NCBI GenBank assembly: GCA_013203955.1 | Contig: JABMOY010000053.1 | Location: 1-61,742 of the forward strand | Length of the DNA: 61,742 bases | Origin: Rhodospirillales bacterium | GTDB lineage: Bacteria; Pseudomonadota; Alphaproteobacteria; Rhodospirillales; Casp-alpha2 | Reading direction: 5' to 3' | Shown: one piece after another, positions 1 through 8,181 of the stretch | How the letters are laid out: each line of letters starts with the position of its first letter | How positions within the stretch are numbered: position 1 is the first letter of the stretch | Position numbers and translations under genes: made by a program | The notes under the pieces: model-generated | What the model was told of the DNA's origin: nothing | Seen by the model: the letters and a program-made list of their open reading frames with translations, nothing else | Database searches by the model: none

Positions 1-1066
1 CCCGGTTCAGCCCGTCTTCCAGCTCGCGGACAATGGCGGTGAGCTTGGGGGCCAGGAATTCGAGGACCTTTTCCGGTATTTTGACCGATAATTGTTCGGC
101 CTTCGATTGCAGGATGCCGAGCCTGAGTTCATACGTGGTGGCGTGAATATCGGCGACCAGACCGCAATTGAGCCGGGAAATCAGCCTTTCTTCCATGCCT
201 TCCAGGTCCGACGGCGACTTGTCGGCGGAAATGACGATTTGCCGGCCCTGGTCAACCAGGGCATTGAAGGTATGGAAGAATTCTTCCTGGGTCGATTCCT
301 TGCCGCTGATGAACTGGACATCGTCGATCATCAGAATATCGACGGAACGGAACTGTTCCTTGAAATCGACGGTGTTCTGTTCGCGGAGCGCGCGGATAAA
401 CCGGTACATGAATTTTTCCGCCGAAAGATAAATGACGGTGCGCTCGGGCGTGCGTTCGCGGATGTGCCAGGCGATGGCGTGCATCAAATGGGTTTTGCCG
501 AGGCCGACCCCGCCATAAAGGAACAACGGGTTGAACTGTACCTTGGACGCTTCGGCGATGCGCCGGGCGGCGGCGTAGGCAAATTCATTAGGCTTGCCGA
601 CGACGAACTGATCAAAGGTAAACCGGCGGTCCAGAGGGGCGCTGATTTCGACGCGGTAATTATCCCTGCGGTCGGGTTCGACGGCGCCGGATGCGGAGGT
701 TTGAGAGTCCTCATGGGACCCGGGTCCAGATCTTGCCCCTGACCTAGGCTCGGGCACGGGCGGCGCCGTTTCCCGGTCGGATTGAATAAAGACCTCCAGG
801 CTTTTCGCTTCCGGGTTTTCGTCGCCCCAAAGTTTACTCAGACGGTCCACGTAATGAGCGACGATCCAGTCCCGCATGAACCGCGTCGGCACGGACATCT
901 TTACTTGGCCGTCCAACATCTCGCGGACGGTCATGGGCTTGATCCAGCTTTGGTAGGCGGCTTCTCCGATCTCTGCCCTAAGAAGCCCGCTGACGGCATT
1001 CCATTGTTCGGAAAGCTTGTTTTCGGGTGGGGTTTTGCAGCCCGGGGCGGTGTCGTCGCTTTTCAT
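1..1066 (-). CDS. dnaA: Chromosomal replication initiator protein DnaA (C-terminus cut by window edge)
   Basis: DnaA binds DnaA boxes at the origin and opens the duplex as an ATP-bound oligomer. About 355 codons are visible from the ATG at 1066. In order they encode the N-terminal helicase-loading domain (residues ~1-85), a Pro/Ser/Arg-rich linker (~90-140), and the AAA+ core with Walker A GGVGLGKTH (Lys ~191), Walker B ILMIDDVQF (~245-252) and sensor region ADKSPSDLEGMEERL. The reading ends in RELEDGLNR, so the DNA-binding domain IV lies outside the window. The frame is intact from start to edge. A GAGAAAT element lies just before the ATG. It is transcribed away from rpsT, which is the usual arrangement in Rhodospirillales. 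Identification is secure. Confidence 0.97.
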   Translation of the reverse strand, partial: MKSDDTAPGCKTPPENKLSEQWNAVSGLLRAEIGEAAYQSWIKPMTVREMLDGQVKMSVPTRFMRDWIVAHYVDRLSKLWGDENPEAKSLEVFIQSDRETAPPVPEPRSGARSGPGSHEDSQTSASGAVEPDRRDNYRVEISAPLDRRFTFDQFVVGKPNEFAYAAARRIAEASKVQFNPLFLYGGVGLGKTHLMHAIAWHIRERTPERTVIYLSAEKFMYRFIRALREQNTVDFKEQFRSVDILMIDDVQFISGKESTQEEFFHTFNALVDQGRQIVISADKSPSDLEGMEERLISRLNCGLVADIHATTYELRLGILQSKAEQLSVKIPEKVLEFLAPKLTAIVRELEDGLNR

Positions 1067-1778
1067 ATTTCTCAATTAGCCCCCGAAAGACCCCCCTAAA
1101 TAACCACCAGGGGCCTTGAGTTACGCTATGTACGCGAAACCCCGATCCTTAAGTTAACGGCGGCTGAAGCCGTTTTAACAAGACCGATCACAAGGGTCGT
1201 TGGCGAGAAGCCAACACCTTCAAAGGCTGTGCAGGGTTGCCCGGCATTGATGTGAAACGAAAACGCTTCGAATGACACCAAACCCTCTGACCGGCGCATC
1301 GGCGAAATTCCAAAAAAGAATATTCCGACTTGCACCCCTGCCCGGACCATCTAATCCATCGAACCGGATTAAAGACCCCGTCGCCTCTGAGTACCCCCCT
1401 TTGAGAACAGTTTTGTTTTTTTTAAATCGGTTTTGGTTACGCAAAAAAAATCAAACAAATAACAAAAAAAACTGGCGGCGCCTTTTCCCTCAGCTTTCAC
1501 ATGGGTAATTTTATTACTTGGAAAGTTCCTTTTTTAGTAAAATTTTACTTAGTTTTACTTGGTGCCGAAGAAAGGCCGCAAAAATAAACAAAATATCCAC
1601 GAATTGTATTCTAAGTTAACTATTTTCAGGAGGCTCTTTTCCGGGCCGCCATTGAAGTAATGATCTTAGGGCGAGGTTGTTCGTCTGGCAATATGTTCAA
1701 ACCGGAAACATGAAAAAAAATCACAAATAATTTTCTTGACAAAAATCACCCTGACGACTCCCTCTCCGATTTTTGCAT
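1067..1778. other. Long AT-rich intergenic region between dnaA and rpsT
   Basis: About 710 bp with no convincing gene; short open frames here lack family features. The half next to dnaA holds several short hairpins. The half next to rpsT (about 1390-1745) is strongly AT-rich. It contains a perfect 14-bp palindrome AGTAAAATTTTACT at 1536-1549, repeated TTTTACTT/TTACTTGG words, and one imperfect DnaA box (ATATCCACG, 7 of 9) near 1593-1601. These could be dnaA regulatory sequence or part of an origin, but perfect DnaA boxes are absent, so origin function is only a possibility. Confidence 0.6.
1156..1215. other. Cluster of short hairpins upstream of dnaA
   Basis: Three inverted repeats follow one another: AACGGC/GCCGTT (1156-1161 with 1169-1174), GACC/GGTC (1182-1185 with 1195-1198), and GTTGGC/GCCAAC (1199-1204 with 1210-1215). 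The last two are directly adjacent. They lie 90-150 bp upstream of the dnaA ATG and would fold in a dnaA leader RNA. Function is not shown by the sequence. Confidence 0.45.
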
Positions 1779-1811
1779 AAAAAAATCGCGCGCCCGAAGG
1801 AACGCGATTTG
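1779..1811 (-). terminator. Intrinsic terminator of rpsT
   Basis: Read on the minus strand, the stem AAATCGCG/CGCGATTT (1803-1810 with 1783-1790) encloses a loop containing CCTTCGGG and runs into a T-tract. It lies about 27 bp past the rpsT stop codon. This is a textbook rho-independent terminator. Confidence 0.85.
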
Positions 1812-1837
1812 ATCAAAGCCGCAACGTCAAACTTAAA

Positions 1838-2104
1838 TCAGGCGGCCATGTTCTTGATTTGCTTGGAAAGCCTGGAAAGCTTGCGGGAAGTCGTATTGCG
1901 AGGCATCACACCTTTGCGCGCGCCACGCGCCATGTGCGGCTCGGCGACGCGAAGGGCAGCGACGGCTTCGGCCTTGTCGCCGGATTCAATCGCCGCCTCG
2001 ACTTTACGAATGTAGGTACGTACCGTCGTCAGGCGGTGACCGTTCACCGCTTTGCGGCGTTCGTTCTGACGAATTCTTTTCTTCGCTTGGGCGCTAACGG
2101 CCAT
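1838..2104 (-). CDS. rpsT: 30S ribosomal protein S20
   Basis: Primary 16S rRNA-binding protein of the small ribosomal subunit. At 88 residues it has the usual S20 length. It is rich in Lys/Arg and Ala, opens MAVSAQAKKRIRQNERRK, and continues in the long helical hairpin typical of S20 (SRLSKQIKNMAA at the end). It is a single-gene unit with its own sigma70-like promoter (2153-2181) and intrinsic terminator (1779-1811). S20 next to dnaA is common in alphaproteobacteria. Confidence 0.97.
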   Translation of the reverse strand: MAVSAQAKKRIRQNERRKAVNGHRLTTVRTYIRKVEAAIESGDKAEAVAALRVAEPHMARGARKGVMPRNTTSRKLSRLSKQIKNMAA

Positions 2105-2152
2105 TACAAAAAATCCTTTAATTACTTGGACATCTACAATAGAAGGCTGGCT

Positions 2153-2181
2153 TATATAAGGGTCTGCTGGAGCCCCGTCAA
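2153..2181 (-). promoter_or_regulatory. Sigma70-type promoter of rpsT
   Basis: On the minus strand, -35 TTGACG (2181-2176), a 17-bp spacer and -10 TATATA (2158-2153) are followed by about 45 nt of leader to the rpsT ATG. Both hexamers match consensus at five of six positions. Confidence 0.65.
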
Positions 2182-2214
2182 GGGCTGGATTCCGGGGTCG
2201 ATCAAGGCTTAAGA

Positions 2215-2607
2215 TTATTTCGCCGCCGGCGACAGTGAAAAGCCGACCGTCAACGGTGGCGGCGCACCCGGGCCGCCCGGAAATTCCAGCTTCAGGACCT
2301 CTCCTTCACGCCTGAAAACGTGACCGCCCAATGACCGCCACCCCAATTGCGGAAGGGTTTCGTCGTAGAAGGACAGCACTTCCCCTGGGCTGACATCTCC
2401 ACTGGCGTAGGCTTCGACGATCCGCCCGGAAGGAGAATCAAATACCACGCCGCCTTCTTCTTCGACCAACCCCGGCATCAACGGCAAATCGTCGATGGTG
2501 CTGATAAAGGCGCTTTGCGCCTGCGCCGGGGAGACCAGCGCCGGGGCCAACGACGCCAGCAAAAGAAACGCGGCCCAAGTACGGCAAATGGCGGAAATTT
2601 TTTTCAT
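2215..2607 (-). CDS. Small secreted protein of unknown function
   Basis: 130 residues. A Sec signal peptide is clear: KK near the start, a hydrophobic core around residues 11-24, and a probable cut after AQA (~residue 30). The mature part is about 100 residues with an acidic stretch (VEEEGGVVFDSPSGRIVEAY) and a region reading SFYDETLPQLGWRSLGGHVF. That resembles the small alpha/beta domains of periplasmic proteins of unknown function. It begins 15 nt after the mutM stop and is probably co-transcribed with mutM. I do not recognise a named function. Confidence 0.8.
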   Translation of the reverse strand: MKKISAICRTWAAFLLLASLAPALVSPAQAQSAFISTIDDLPLMPGLVEEEGGVVFDSPSGRIVEAYASGDVSPGEVLSFYDETLPQLGWRSLGGHVFRREGEVLKLEFPGGPGAPPPLTVGFSLSPAAK

Positions 2608-2622
2608 CGCCCGCTTATACCA

Positions 2623-3468
2623 TCAGCGCTGGCGCCGGGCACAATAGAATGTCGATCTCCCCGATTGCGTGATCCGGCGAATGCCCCCCACCCCTGTCTC
2701 TGGGTTGCACGTGCACCCGGGGCATGGCTGGCCGTCGCGGCCATAAACCGCAAAGGCGTGCTGAAAGTATCCAAGCTCGCCCGAGGGCTGGCGGTGGTCA
2801 CGAAGCGACGAGCCGCCGGCGGCAATGGCCTCAATAAGAACGGAGCGCAGCGCTAAAACCAGTTTTTCGGCGCGGCTTCCTTGGACGGTGGCGGCCTTGC
2901 GTTTCGGCGAAATTCCGGCCCTAAAAAGCGCTTCCGACGCATATATATTGCCGATCCCGGCGACCACCGATTGATCCAAAAGCGCCGCCTTGATCGGCGC
3001 CTTGCGGCCCTTGAGAGCCGCCGCCAGGACGGGACCGTTGAAAGCGTTGGACAACGGCTCGGGCCCCATCTTCACCAGCATCGGATAGGTGGCCAACGCC
3101 GCCGTTTTCACCAAATCCATAAAGCCGAAACGTCGCGGGTCATTAAACCTGATGGAAGCGCCATTTTCAGTTTCAAAAACCACATGATCGTGCTTTTCCA
3201 GCTTAGGCGGCGTTTTCAGATAAATTCGATAACGCCCGGACATACCCAGGTGTGAAATCAGCGTCAGCCCGTCATCGAGCCCGATAATAAGAAACTTTCC
3301 CCGCCGCCCGACGCTTTCAACCCGGCAACCGGTAAGCTTTTTGGCAAAACCGCGGGGAAACGGAAATCGCAGGTCCGCTCGCCGGGTCTCGACGTGGGCC
3401 AGCCGCCGGCCTTCCAGGACTTCGGCCAAGGCCTTGCGCACGGTTTCGACTTCGGGAAGTTCTGGCAT
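2623..3468 (-). CDS. mutM: Formamidopyrimidine-DNA glycosylase (Fpg), fourth zinc ligand replaced
   Basis: Excises 8-oxoguanine and formamidopyrimidines from DNA and cleaves at the abasic site. 281 residues. The catalytic N-terminus PELPEVETV (Pro2, Glu3) is intact, with RRGKFLI carrying the beta-clamp Lys (~58), the HLGMSGR void-filling loop (~75), and the H2TH region VAGIGNIYASEALF. The C-terminal zinc finger has the first two Cys (PCPGC) and GRSTFYC, but then reads ARRQR where the family has C-x2-C-Q. The fourth Cys is Arg (codon CGC at 2632-2634). Everything else looks functional. It is divergent from ubiE and followed by a small secreted protein. Confidence 0.95.
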   Translation of the reverse strand: MPELPEVETVRKALAEVLEGRRLAHVETRRADLRFPFPRGFAKKLTGCRVESVGRRGKFLIIGLDDGLTLISHLGMSGRYRIYLKTPPKLEKHDHVVFETENGASIRFNDPRRFGFMDLVKTAALATYPMLVKMGPEPLSNAFNGPVLAAALKGRKAPIKAALLDQSVVAGIGNIYASEALFRAGISPKRKAATVQGSRAEKLVLALRSVLIEAIAAGGSSLRDHRQPSGELGYFQHAFAVYGRDGQPCPGCTCNPETGVGGIRRITQSGRSTFYCARRQR

Positions 3469-3584
3469 TAATGTGAAGGTTTCAAAAAACCGGCTAATGG
3501 GCTCCGGTTAAAAGGTTATGGAAAACGCCCCCGCTTTGTCCGGTAAAGTGGCGCAAGCCCGAAGCTTAGGCTATGTTTCCGGCC

Positions 3585-4343
3585 ATGTCCAAAAGCCCTG
3601 AACAAAAATCAGAGTCCACCCATTTCGGTTTCAAAAGCGTTGCCGAAGACGACAAGGCGTCGCTGGTCGGCGATGTCTTTTCCTCCGTTGCCTCCAACTA
3701 CGACCTGATGAACGACTTGATGAGCCTAGGCATCCACCGGCTGTGGAAAGCCGCCATGCTGGACTGGCTGGGGCCCCGCGAAGGCATGACGTTATTGGAC
3801 GTCGGCGGCGGCACCGGCGACATCGCGTTTGGGTTTTTGGAGCGCGGCGGCGGTGCCGTCACCGTCGTCGACATCAACGAAGACATGCTGAAACAAGGCC
3901 GCGACCGGGCTATCGACAAGGGCATCTTGGGCGGCATCGACTGGCGCGTCGGCGACGCCGAAAGCCTGCCGGTGGAAGATGGCAGCCAAGACGCCCTGAC
4001 CATCGCCTTTTGCATCCGTAACGTCACCCATATCGATCGCGCCCTAAAAGAAGCGCATCGGGTCCTCAAACCCGGCGGGCGGTTTTTGTGCCTGGAATTC
4101 AGCCGCGTCGTCCTGCCGGTTTTAGACAAACTCTACGACGCCTATTCTTTTAAGGTGTTGCCAGCCCTTGGCGCCAAAGTCGCCGACGACGCCGAGGCTT
4201 ATCAATACTTAGCCGAAAGTATTCGCCAATTCCCGGACCAGGAAACCTTCGCCCAAATGATCGCCGATAGCGGCCTCGACCAGGTCAAATACCGTAACCT
4301 GTCGGGCGGCATTGCGGCGCTGCATTCGGCTTGGCGGATTTAG
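3585..4343 (+). CDS. ubiE: Demethylmenaquinone/ubiquinone methyltransferase UbiE (COQ5 family)
   Basis: SAM-dependent C-methyltransferase of ubiquinone (and, where present, menaquinone) synthesis. 252 residues from the ATG at 3585; an ATG at 3573 in the same frame is possible but its AGG lies only 2 nt upstream. Diagnostic segments are [19 protein letters not shown] (~30-50), SAM motif [11 protein letters not shown] (~70-80), [12 protein letters not shown] (~145) and the C-terminal [15 protein letters not shown]. The stop lies 8 nt upstream of the ubiB ATG, so the two are one transcriptional unit for quinone biosynthesis. Confidence 0.95.
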   Translation: MSKSPEQKSESTHFGFKSVAEDDKASLVGDVFSSVASNYDLMNDLMSLGIHRLWKAAMLDWLGPREGMTLLDVGGGTGDIAFGFLERGGGAVTVVDINEDMLKQGRDRAIDKGILGGIDWRVGDAESLPVEDGSQDALTIAFCIRNVTHIDRALKEAHRVLKPGGRFLCLEFSRVVLPVLDKLYDAYSFKVLPALGAKVADDAEAYQYLAESIRQFPDQETFAQMIADSGLDQVKYRNLSGGIAALHSAWRI

Positions 4344-4351
4344 GCGCGATT

Positions 4352-5923
4352 ATGTTCCGGTCCCTCAGGAATTTTGCCCGGCTTCTTAAGGTAGCGCGCA
4401 CCCTGGCCCGCAATGACGCGCTGTTTACCTTCGAAAAGTTGGAGGTGGCGCCCGGGGTTGCCGCCCTGGCGCGGCTGTTGGCGGGGCCCCGAAAAAAGGA
4501 AGACAGGTCGGACCCGGACCGTCCTCATCTGCGTCCCGGACAGCGTTTAGCCCAAGCCCTCAACGAGGCCGGTCCTAGTTTTATCAAGCTGGGGCAGTCT
4601 TTAGCCACGCGGACTGATCTTTTGGGTGAAGAAATGGCCGCAGACCTTTCCGAATTGCAGGACCGCCTGTCGCCGTTTCCGACGGCCTTGGCAAAGGCCG
4701 CCGTCGAAGAAGAGTTCGGCGCGCCCCTGGAAACGCTCTTTTCTTCCTTCGATGACGAACCGGTCGCCGCCGCTTCCATCGCCCAGGTCCATTTCGCCGT
4801 CACCACCGAAGGCAAAGAGGTGGCGGTGAAAATCCTAAGGCCCGGCATCGAAGACGCCTTTCGCCGCGACCTCGAGCTGATCCGCTGGGTCGCCGGGCTG
4901 ATCGAGGCGGCGAAACCGGAACTGAGGCGCTTAAAGCCCATCGCCGTCGTCGAAACCCTGGCCGAAACGGTGGAGCTTGAAATGGACCTGCGGTTTGAAG
5001 CCGCCGCCGCCGGGGAAATCGGCGAAAACTTCGCCGGTGACGACGATTTCCACGTGCCCGAGGTCGATTGGCAACGCACCGGTAAGCGCGTGCTGACCAC
5101 TGAGCGGCTGGCCGGCATCCCTCTTGATGAACGTGACGCCTTGCTGGCCGCCGGTCACGACCCCGTGCAAGTGCTGGAAAAGGCGTCAAACGCCTCGTTC
5201 AGGCAGGTTTTCCGCGACGGCTTCTTTCATGCCGACGTCCATCCCGGCAATCTGTTCGTGCTCGAGACCGGCGCGATTGGCGCCGTCGATTTCGGGATCA
5301 TGGGACGCCTCGACCTGAAGACCCGGCGCTGGCTCGGCGAAATGCTGATGGCGTTTCTTAACCGCGATTTCCGGCGCGCCGCCGAAATTCATTTCGAAGC
5401 CGGTTGGGTGCCCCCTGACCGGTCCGTCGACGGCTTCACCCAGGCCTGCCGGTCCATCGCCGAGCCGATCCTCGACAAGCCGCAGAACGAAATCTCCATC
5501 GCCCGGCTTTTGGGCCAGCTTTTTCAGATCACCGAAACCTTCCAGATGGAAACCCAACCGCAATTGTTGCTGTTACAGAAAACCATGCTGGTCGCCGAAG
5601 GCACCGGCAGAATATTGGCCCCCGAAGCTAACATGTGGCTCATGGCCCGGCCTCTTATAGAGGACTGGATGATCGAAAACCTGGGCCCCGAGGCCAAGCT
5701 GCGCGACGCCGTCGGCAACATCGCCCATGCCGTCGAGCGCCTGCCCCGGATGCTGGAGGATATCCAAGAAAGCGCCGCCATGCTGTCGGGGGGCCGGCTA
5801 AAGCTGCATCCCGAAACGATCAAAGCCCTAAAAAGGGGAAGCCACCAGGGCATTGGCTTAACGCCGGTGTGGCTGGCCGTCGCCGTCCTGGTGATCGGAC
5901 TGGCGGTCTTTAACCTTTCTTAA
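4352..5923 (+). CDS. ubiB: ABC1-family atypical kinase UbiB, ubiquinone biosynthesis
   Basis: Atypical kinase/ATPase needed for the aerobic hydroxylation steps of ubiquinone synthesis. From the ATG at 4352 it is 523 residues. A TTG at 4331, inside ubiE, is in frame but less likely. Family motifs in order are the KxGQ element FIKLGQS (~77), the Ala-rich loop AAASIAQVH (~140), VAVKILRP (~157), HADVHPGNLF (~293) and AVDFGIMG (~311). A single hydrophobic helix near the C-terminus (LTPVWLAVAVLVIGLAVF) fits the known membrane anchor. Start and ubiE stop are separated by 8 nt. Confidence 0.95.
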   Translation: MFRSLRNFARLLKVARTLARNDALFTFEKLEVAPGVAALARLLAGPRKKEDRSDPDRPHLRPGQRLAQALNEAGPSFIKLGQSLATRTDLLGEEMAADLSELQDRLSPFPTALAKAAVEEEFGAPLETLFSSFDDEPVAAASIAQVHFAVTTEGKEVAVKILRPGIEDAFRRDLELIRWVAGLIEAAKPELRRLKPIAVVETLAETVELEMDLRFEAAAAGEIGENFAGDDDFHVPEVDWQRTGKRVLTTERLAGIPLDERDALLAAGHDPVQVLEKASNASFRQVFRDGFFHADVHPGNLFVLETGAIGAVDFGIMGRLDLKTRRWLGEMLMAFLNRDFRRAAEIHFEAGWVPPDRSVDGFTQACRSIAEPILDKPQNEISIARLLGQLFQITETFQMETQPQLLLLQKTMLVAEGTGRILAPEANMWLMARPLIEDWMIENLGPEAKLRDAVGNIAHAVERLPRMLEDIQESAAMLSGGRLKLHPETIKALKRGSHQGIGLTPVWLAVAVLVIGLAVFNLS

Positions 5924-5933
5924 AAACAAGGAC

Positions 5934-5962
5934 TTGCACAGCCGGGTGGGGAGGATTACCTT
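5934..5962 (+). promoter_or_regulatory. Candidate promoter of the coaBC-dut run
   Basis: -35 TTGCAC (5934-5939), 17-bp spacer and -10 TACCTT (5957-5962) in the 79-bp gap after ubiB. It gives a leader of about 35 nt before coaBC. The -10 is only a partial match, so confidence is moderate. Confidence 0.4.
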
Positions 5963-6002
5963 AACCACACCTTTTCTCCGTTAAATATTAGAGAACTCCA
6001 CT

Positions 6003-7211
6003 ATGCTTGCAGACAAACGCATATTGCTGATCATTTCAGGCGGCATCGCCGCCTATAAGAGCCCGGACCTGGTTCGCCGCCTGCGCGAACGCGGCGCGCG
6101 CGTGCGTTGCCTGTTGACCGAGGGCGGATCCCAATTCGTCACCTCACTGGCCCTGGGTGCGGTCAGCGAAGACAAGGTCTACCAGAATATATTCTCGCTG
6201 ACCGACGAGAACGAGATGGGCCATATCCGGTTATCCAGGGAAGCCGACGTGGTGCTGGTCGCGCCCGCCACCGCCAACATCTTGGCCAAGATGGCCCAAG
6301 GGATCGCCGACGATCTGGCGACGACGGCGCTTTTGGCGACCGACAAGCCGGTGCTTGTGGCGCCGGCCATGAACGTGCGCATGTGGGGAAACCCGGCGAC
6401 CCAGGACAACATCAAGACGCTTAGCCGTCGCGGCGTCGGCTTTATCGGGCCGGACGAAGGCGACATGGCCTGTGGCGAGTTTGGATTAGGCCGCATGTCG
6501 GACCCCAATGACATTGCCGACGCCTTAGAAGATTTTTTCCGCAAGGGACAACCCCTCGACGGCACCCGGGCGCTGGTCACCAGCGGCCCGACGGTGGAAG
6601 CCATCGACCCGGTGCGATACCTAGCCAACCGGTCGTCGGGGAAACAAGGCCATGCCATTGCCGCCGCCCTTGCTGGTTTGGGCTCGGCGACGACCTTGAT
6701 CTCGGGCCCCAGCCACCAGCCCGACCCGCCGGGGGTAGATATAGTAAGGGTCGAATCCGCCGCCCAGATGCTAGACGCCTGTGCGAAGGCGCTGCCGGTC
6801 GATATTGCCGTGTGCGCGGCCGCCGTCTCCGATTGGCGGGTCGAGGCGCAAGCCGGGGAAAAAATCAAAAAGACCGGGTCCAGGAAAACGCCCACCCTGA
6901 AACTGGTGGAAAACCCCGATATTCTGGCGAGCCTAAGCCAAGCCGGGAATAAGAGACCCCGCTTGGTCGTCGGCTTCGCCGCCGAAACCGAAAACGTCAC
7001 CGCCAACGCCCAGGCCAAGCGCAGCAAAAAAGGCTGCGATTGGATCGTCGCCAACGACGTTTCCGCCGGCACCGGCACATTCGCCGGCGATGACAATACC
7101 GTGCATCTGATTACCAAGGACGGCGTCGAGGATTGGCCGAAAATGACCAAGACCGCCGTCGCCGGGCGCTTGGCCGATCGCATCGCCGAAGCCCTTGGCG
7201 GCAACACCTAA
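6003..7211 (+). CDS. coaBC: Bifunctional phosphopantothenoylcysteine decarboxylase / phosphopantothenate-cysteine ligase
   Basis: Carries out two consecutive steps of coenzyme A synthesis: joining cysteine to 4'-phosphopantothenate and decarboxylating the product. The N-terminal flavoprotein half (CoaC, ~1-180) shows ISGGIAAYK, the active-site His in MGHIRLS (~73), APAMNVRMW (~120) and the [10 protein letters not shown] loop with catalytic Cys (~157). The C-terminal ligase half (CoaB, ~188-402) has [20 protein letters not shown] and the lysine-containing KIKKTGS. 402 residues is normal for the fusion. It leads the run with dut. Confidence 0.96.
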   Translation: MLADKRILLIISGGIAAYKSPDLVRRLRERGARVRCLLTEGGSQFVTSLALGAVSEDKVYQNIFSLTDENEMGHIRLSREADVVLVAPATANILAKMAQGIADDLATTALLATDKPVLVAPAMNVRMWGNPATQDNIKTLSRRGVGFIGPDEGDMACGEFGLGRMSDPNDIADALEDFFRKGQPLDGTRALVTSGPTVEAIDPVRYLANRSSGKQGHAIAAALAGLGSATTLISGPSHQPDPPGVDIVRVESAAQMLDACAKALPVDIAVCAAAVSDWRVEAQAGEKIKKTGSRKTPTLKLVENPDILASLSQAGNKRPRLVVGFAAETENVTANAQAKRSKKGCDWIVANDVSAGTGTFAGDDNTVHLITKDGVEDWPKMTKTAVAGRLADRIAEALGGNT

Positions 7212-7239
7212 AAAACTAAAAACTTTTGAGGCCCCGGGA

Positions 7240-7695
7240 ATGAACGATATCGAGATCACGCTGCAACGCCTGCCCCACGGCGCCGATCTGGCCTTGCCGT
7301 CGGCGGCCACCGAATTCAGCGCCGGCGCGGATTTGTTGGCGGCGGTAACGGAGCCCGTGACCTTGGCGCCCGGTGGCCGCGCCCTCATTCCCACCGGCAT
7401 CGCCATCCAATTGCCTGCCGGCTTCGAGGCCCAGGTTCGGCCGCGTTCGGGGCTGGCGCTCAAACACGGGGTGACGGTCCTCAATGCCCCCGGCACCATC
7501 GACGCCGATTACCGGGGCGAAGTCGGTGTCATCTTGATCAATCACGGCCAAGAGCCCTTTGCCATTACCCGGGGCATGCGCATCGCCCAGATGGTTATCG
7601 CCCCCTTTCAAAGCGCCACTTGGCGCGAAGCTAAGGCCTTGGAAGAAACGGGGCGCGGCAACGGCGGCTTCGGCTCAACCGGAACGGACGACTAA
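7240..7695 (+). CDS. dut: dUTP diphosphatase (dUTPase)
   Basis: Hydrolyses dUTP to dUMP, keeping uracil out of DNA and supplying thymidylate synthesis. 151 residues from the ATG at 7240; an ATG at 7195 inside coaBC is in frame but would add a non-homologous tail. The five trimeric dUTPase motifs are visible: [33 protein letters not shown] with catalytic Asp, RIAQMVI, and the C-terminal P-loop-like [11 protein letters not shown]. It lies 28 nt after coaBC, a frequent alphaproteobacterial pairing, and its stop is 2 nt before the next gene. Confidence 0.95.
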   Translation: MNDIEITLQRLPHGADLALPSAATEFSAGADLLAAVTEPVTLAPGGRALIPTGIAIQLPAGFEAQVRPRSGLALKHGVTVLNAPGTIDADYRGEVGVILINHGQEPFAITRGMRIAQMVIAPFQSATWREAKALEETGRGNGGFGSTGTDD

Positions 7696-7697
7696 AA

Positions 7698-8153
7698 ATG
7701 CTCAGGCTGTCCAAAAAAATGCTGTTCGCCATCGAAGCGGTACTTGATATCGCCTATCACGCCGGCGCCGAGCCGGTGCAAAGCCGTGAAATCACCCGCC
7801 GCCAGGGAATTCCCCGGCGATATTTGGAACAAGCGTTGCAGCACCTGGTCCGTCAAAACATCCTGGTCGGGGTTCGCGGCCCCCGAGGCGGCTACCGGCT
7901 AGCCAGGGAACGCCGGCGCATTACCATCGGCGACATCGTCCGCGTCGTCCGCGACATGGAAGCCAACAGCGCCCTAATCGAAGAAACCCCCGGCTCGGCC
8001 CTCGGCCACGAAGTGGTGCGCCCGTTGTGGGTGGAACTCCAAAAAGACGTCATGCGTCGGCTCAATGAGACCACCGTCGATGACCTGTGTACCCACGCCA
8101 ACAAAGCCGGGATCAAAAGCGAAGGCCGTGAAAACCTGGACTTCACCATCTAA
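7698..8153 (+). CDS. Rrf2-family transcriptional regulator
   Basis: 151 residues. The N-terminal winged helix-turn-helix is typical of Rrf2 proteins: SKKMLFAIEAVLDIAYHA, then REITRRQGIPRRYLEQALQHLVRQNIL and the wing VRGPRGGYRLAR (~58-70). IscR and NsrR bind an Fe-S cluster through three Cys around residues 90-105; this protein has only one Cys, near residue 133, so it probably does not carry such a cluster. Its place 28 nt before cysK suggests control of cysteine synthesis, as with the Rrf2 member CymR. That role is inference from context. Confidence 0.9.
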   Translation: MLRLSKKMLFAIEAVLDIAYHAGAEPVQSREITRRQGIPRRYLEQALQHLVRQNILVGVRGPRGGYRLARERRRITIGDIVRVVRDMEANSALIEETPGSALGHEVVRPLWVELQKDVMRRLNETTVDDLCTHANKAGIKSEGRENLDFTI

Positions 8154-8181
8154 TGACTCCTCCATTTAAGATGGGCGCATC

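Noticed and set aside
92-742. Long plus-strand open frame opposite dnaA
   Set aside because: It is the antisense shadow of dnaA; the translated product has no family features, while the minus strand gives a complete AAA+ core.
1126-1444. Short minus-strand open frames upstream of dnaA
   Set aside because: No ribosome site, no homology pattern, and overlapping each other in different frames; more likely leader sequence.
1735-1762. TTGACA on the plus strand near 1738
   Set aside because: No -10 at proper spacing, and it would read antisense into rpsT.
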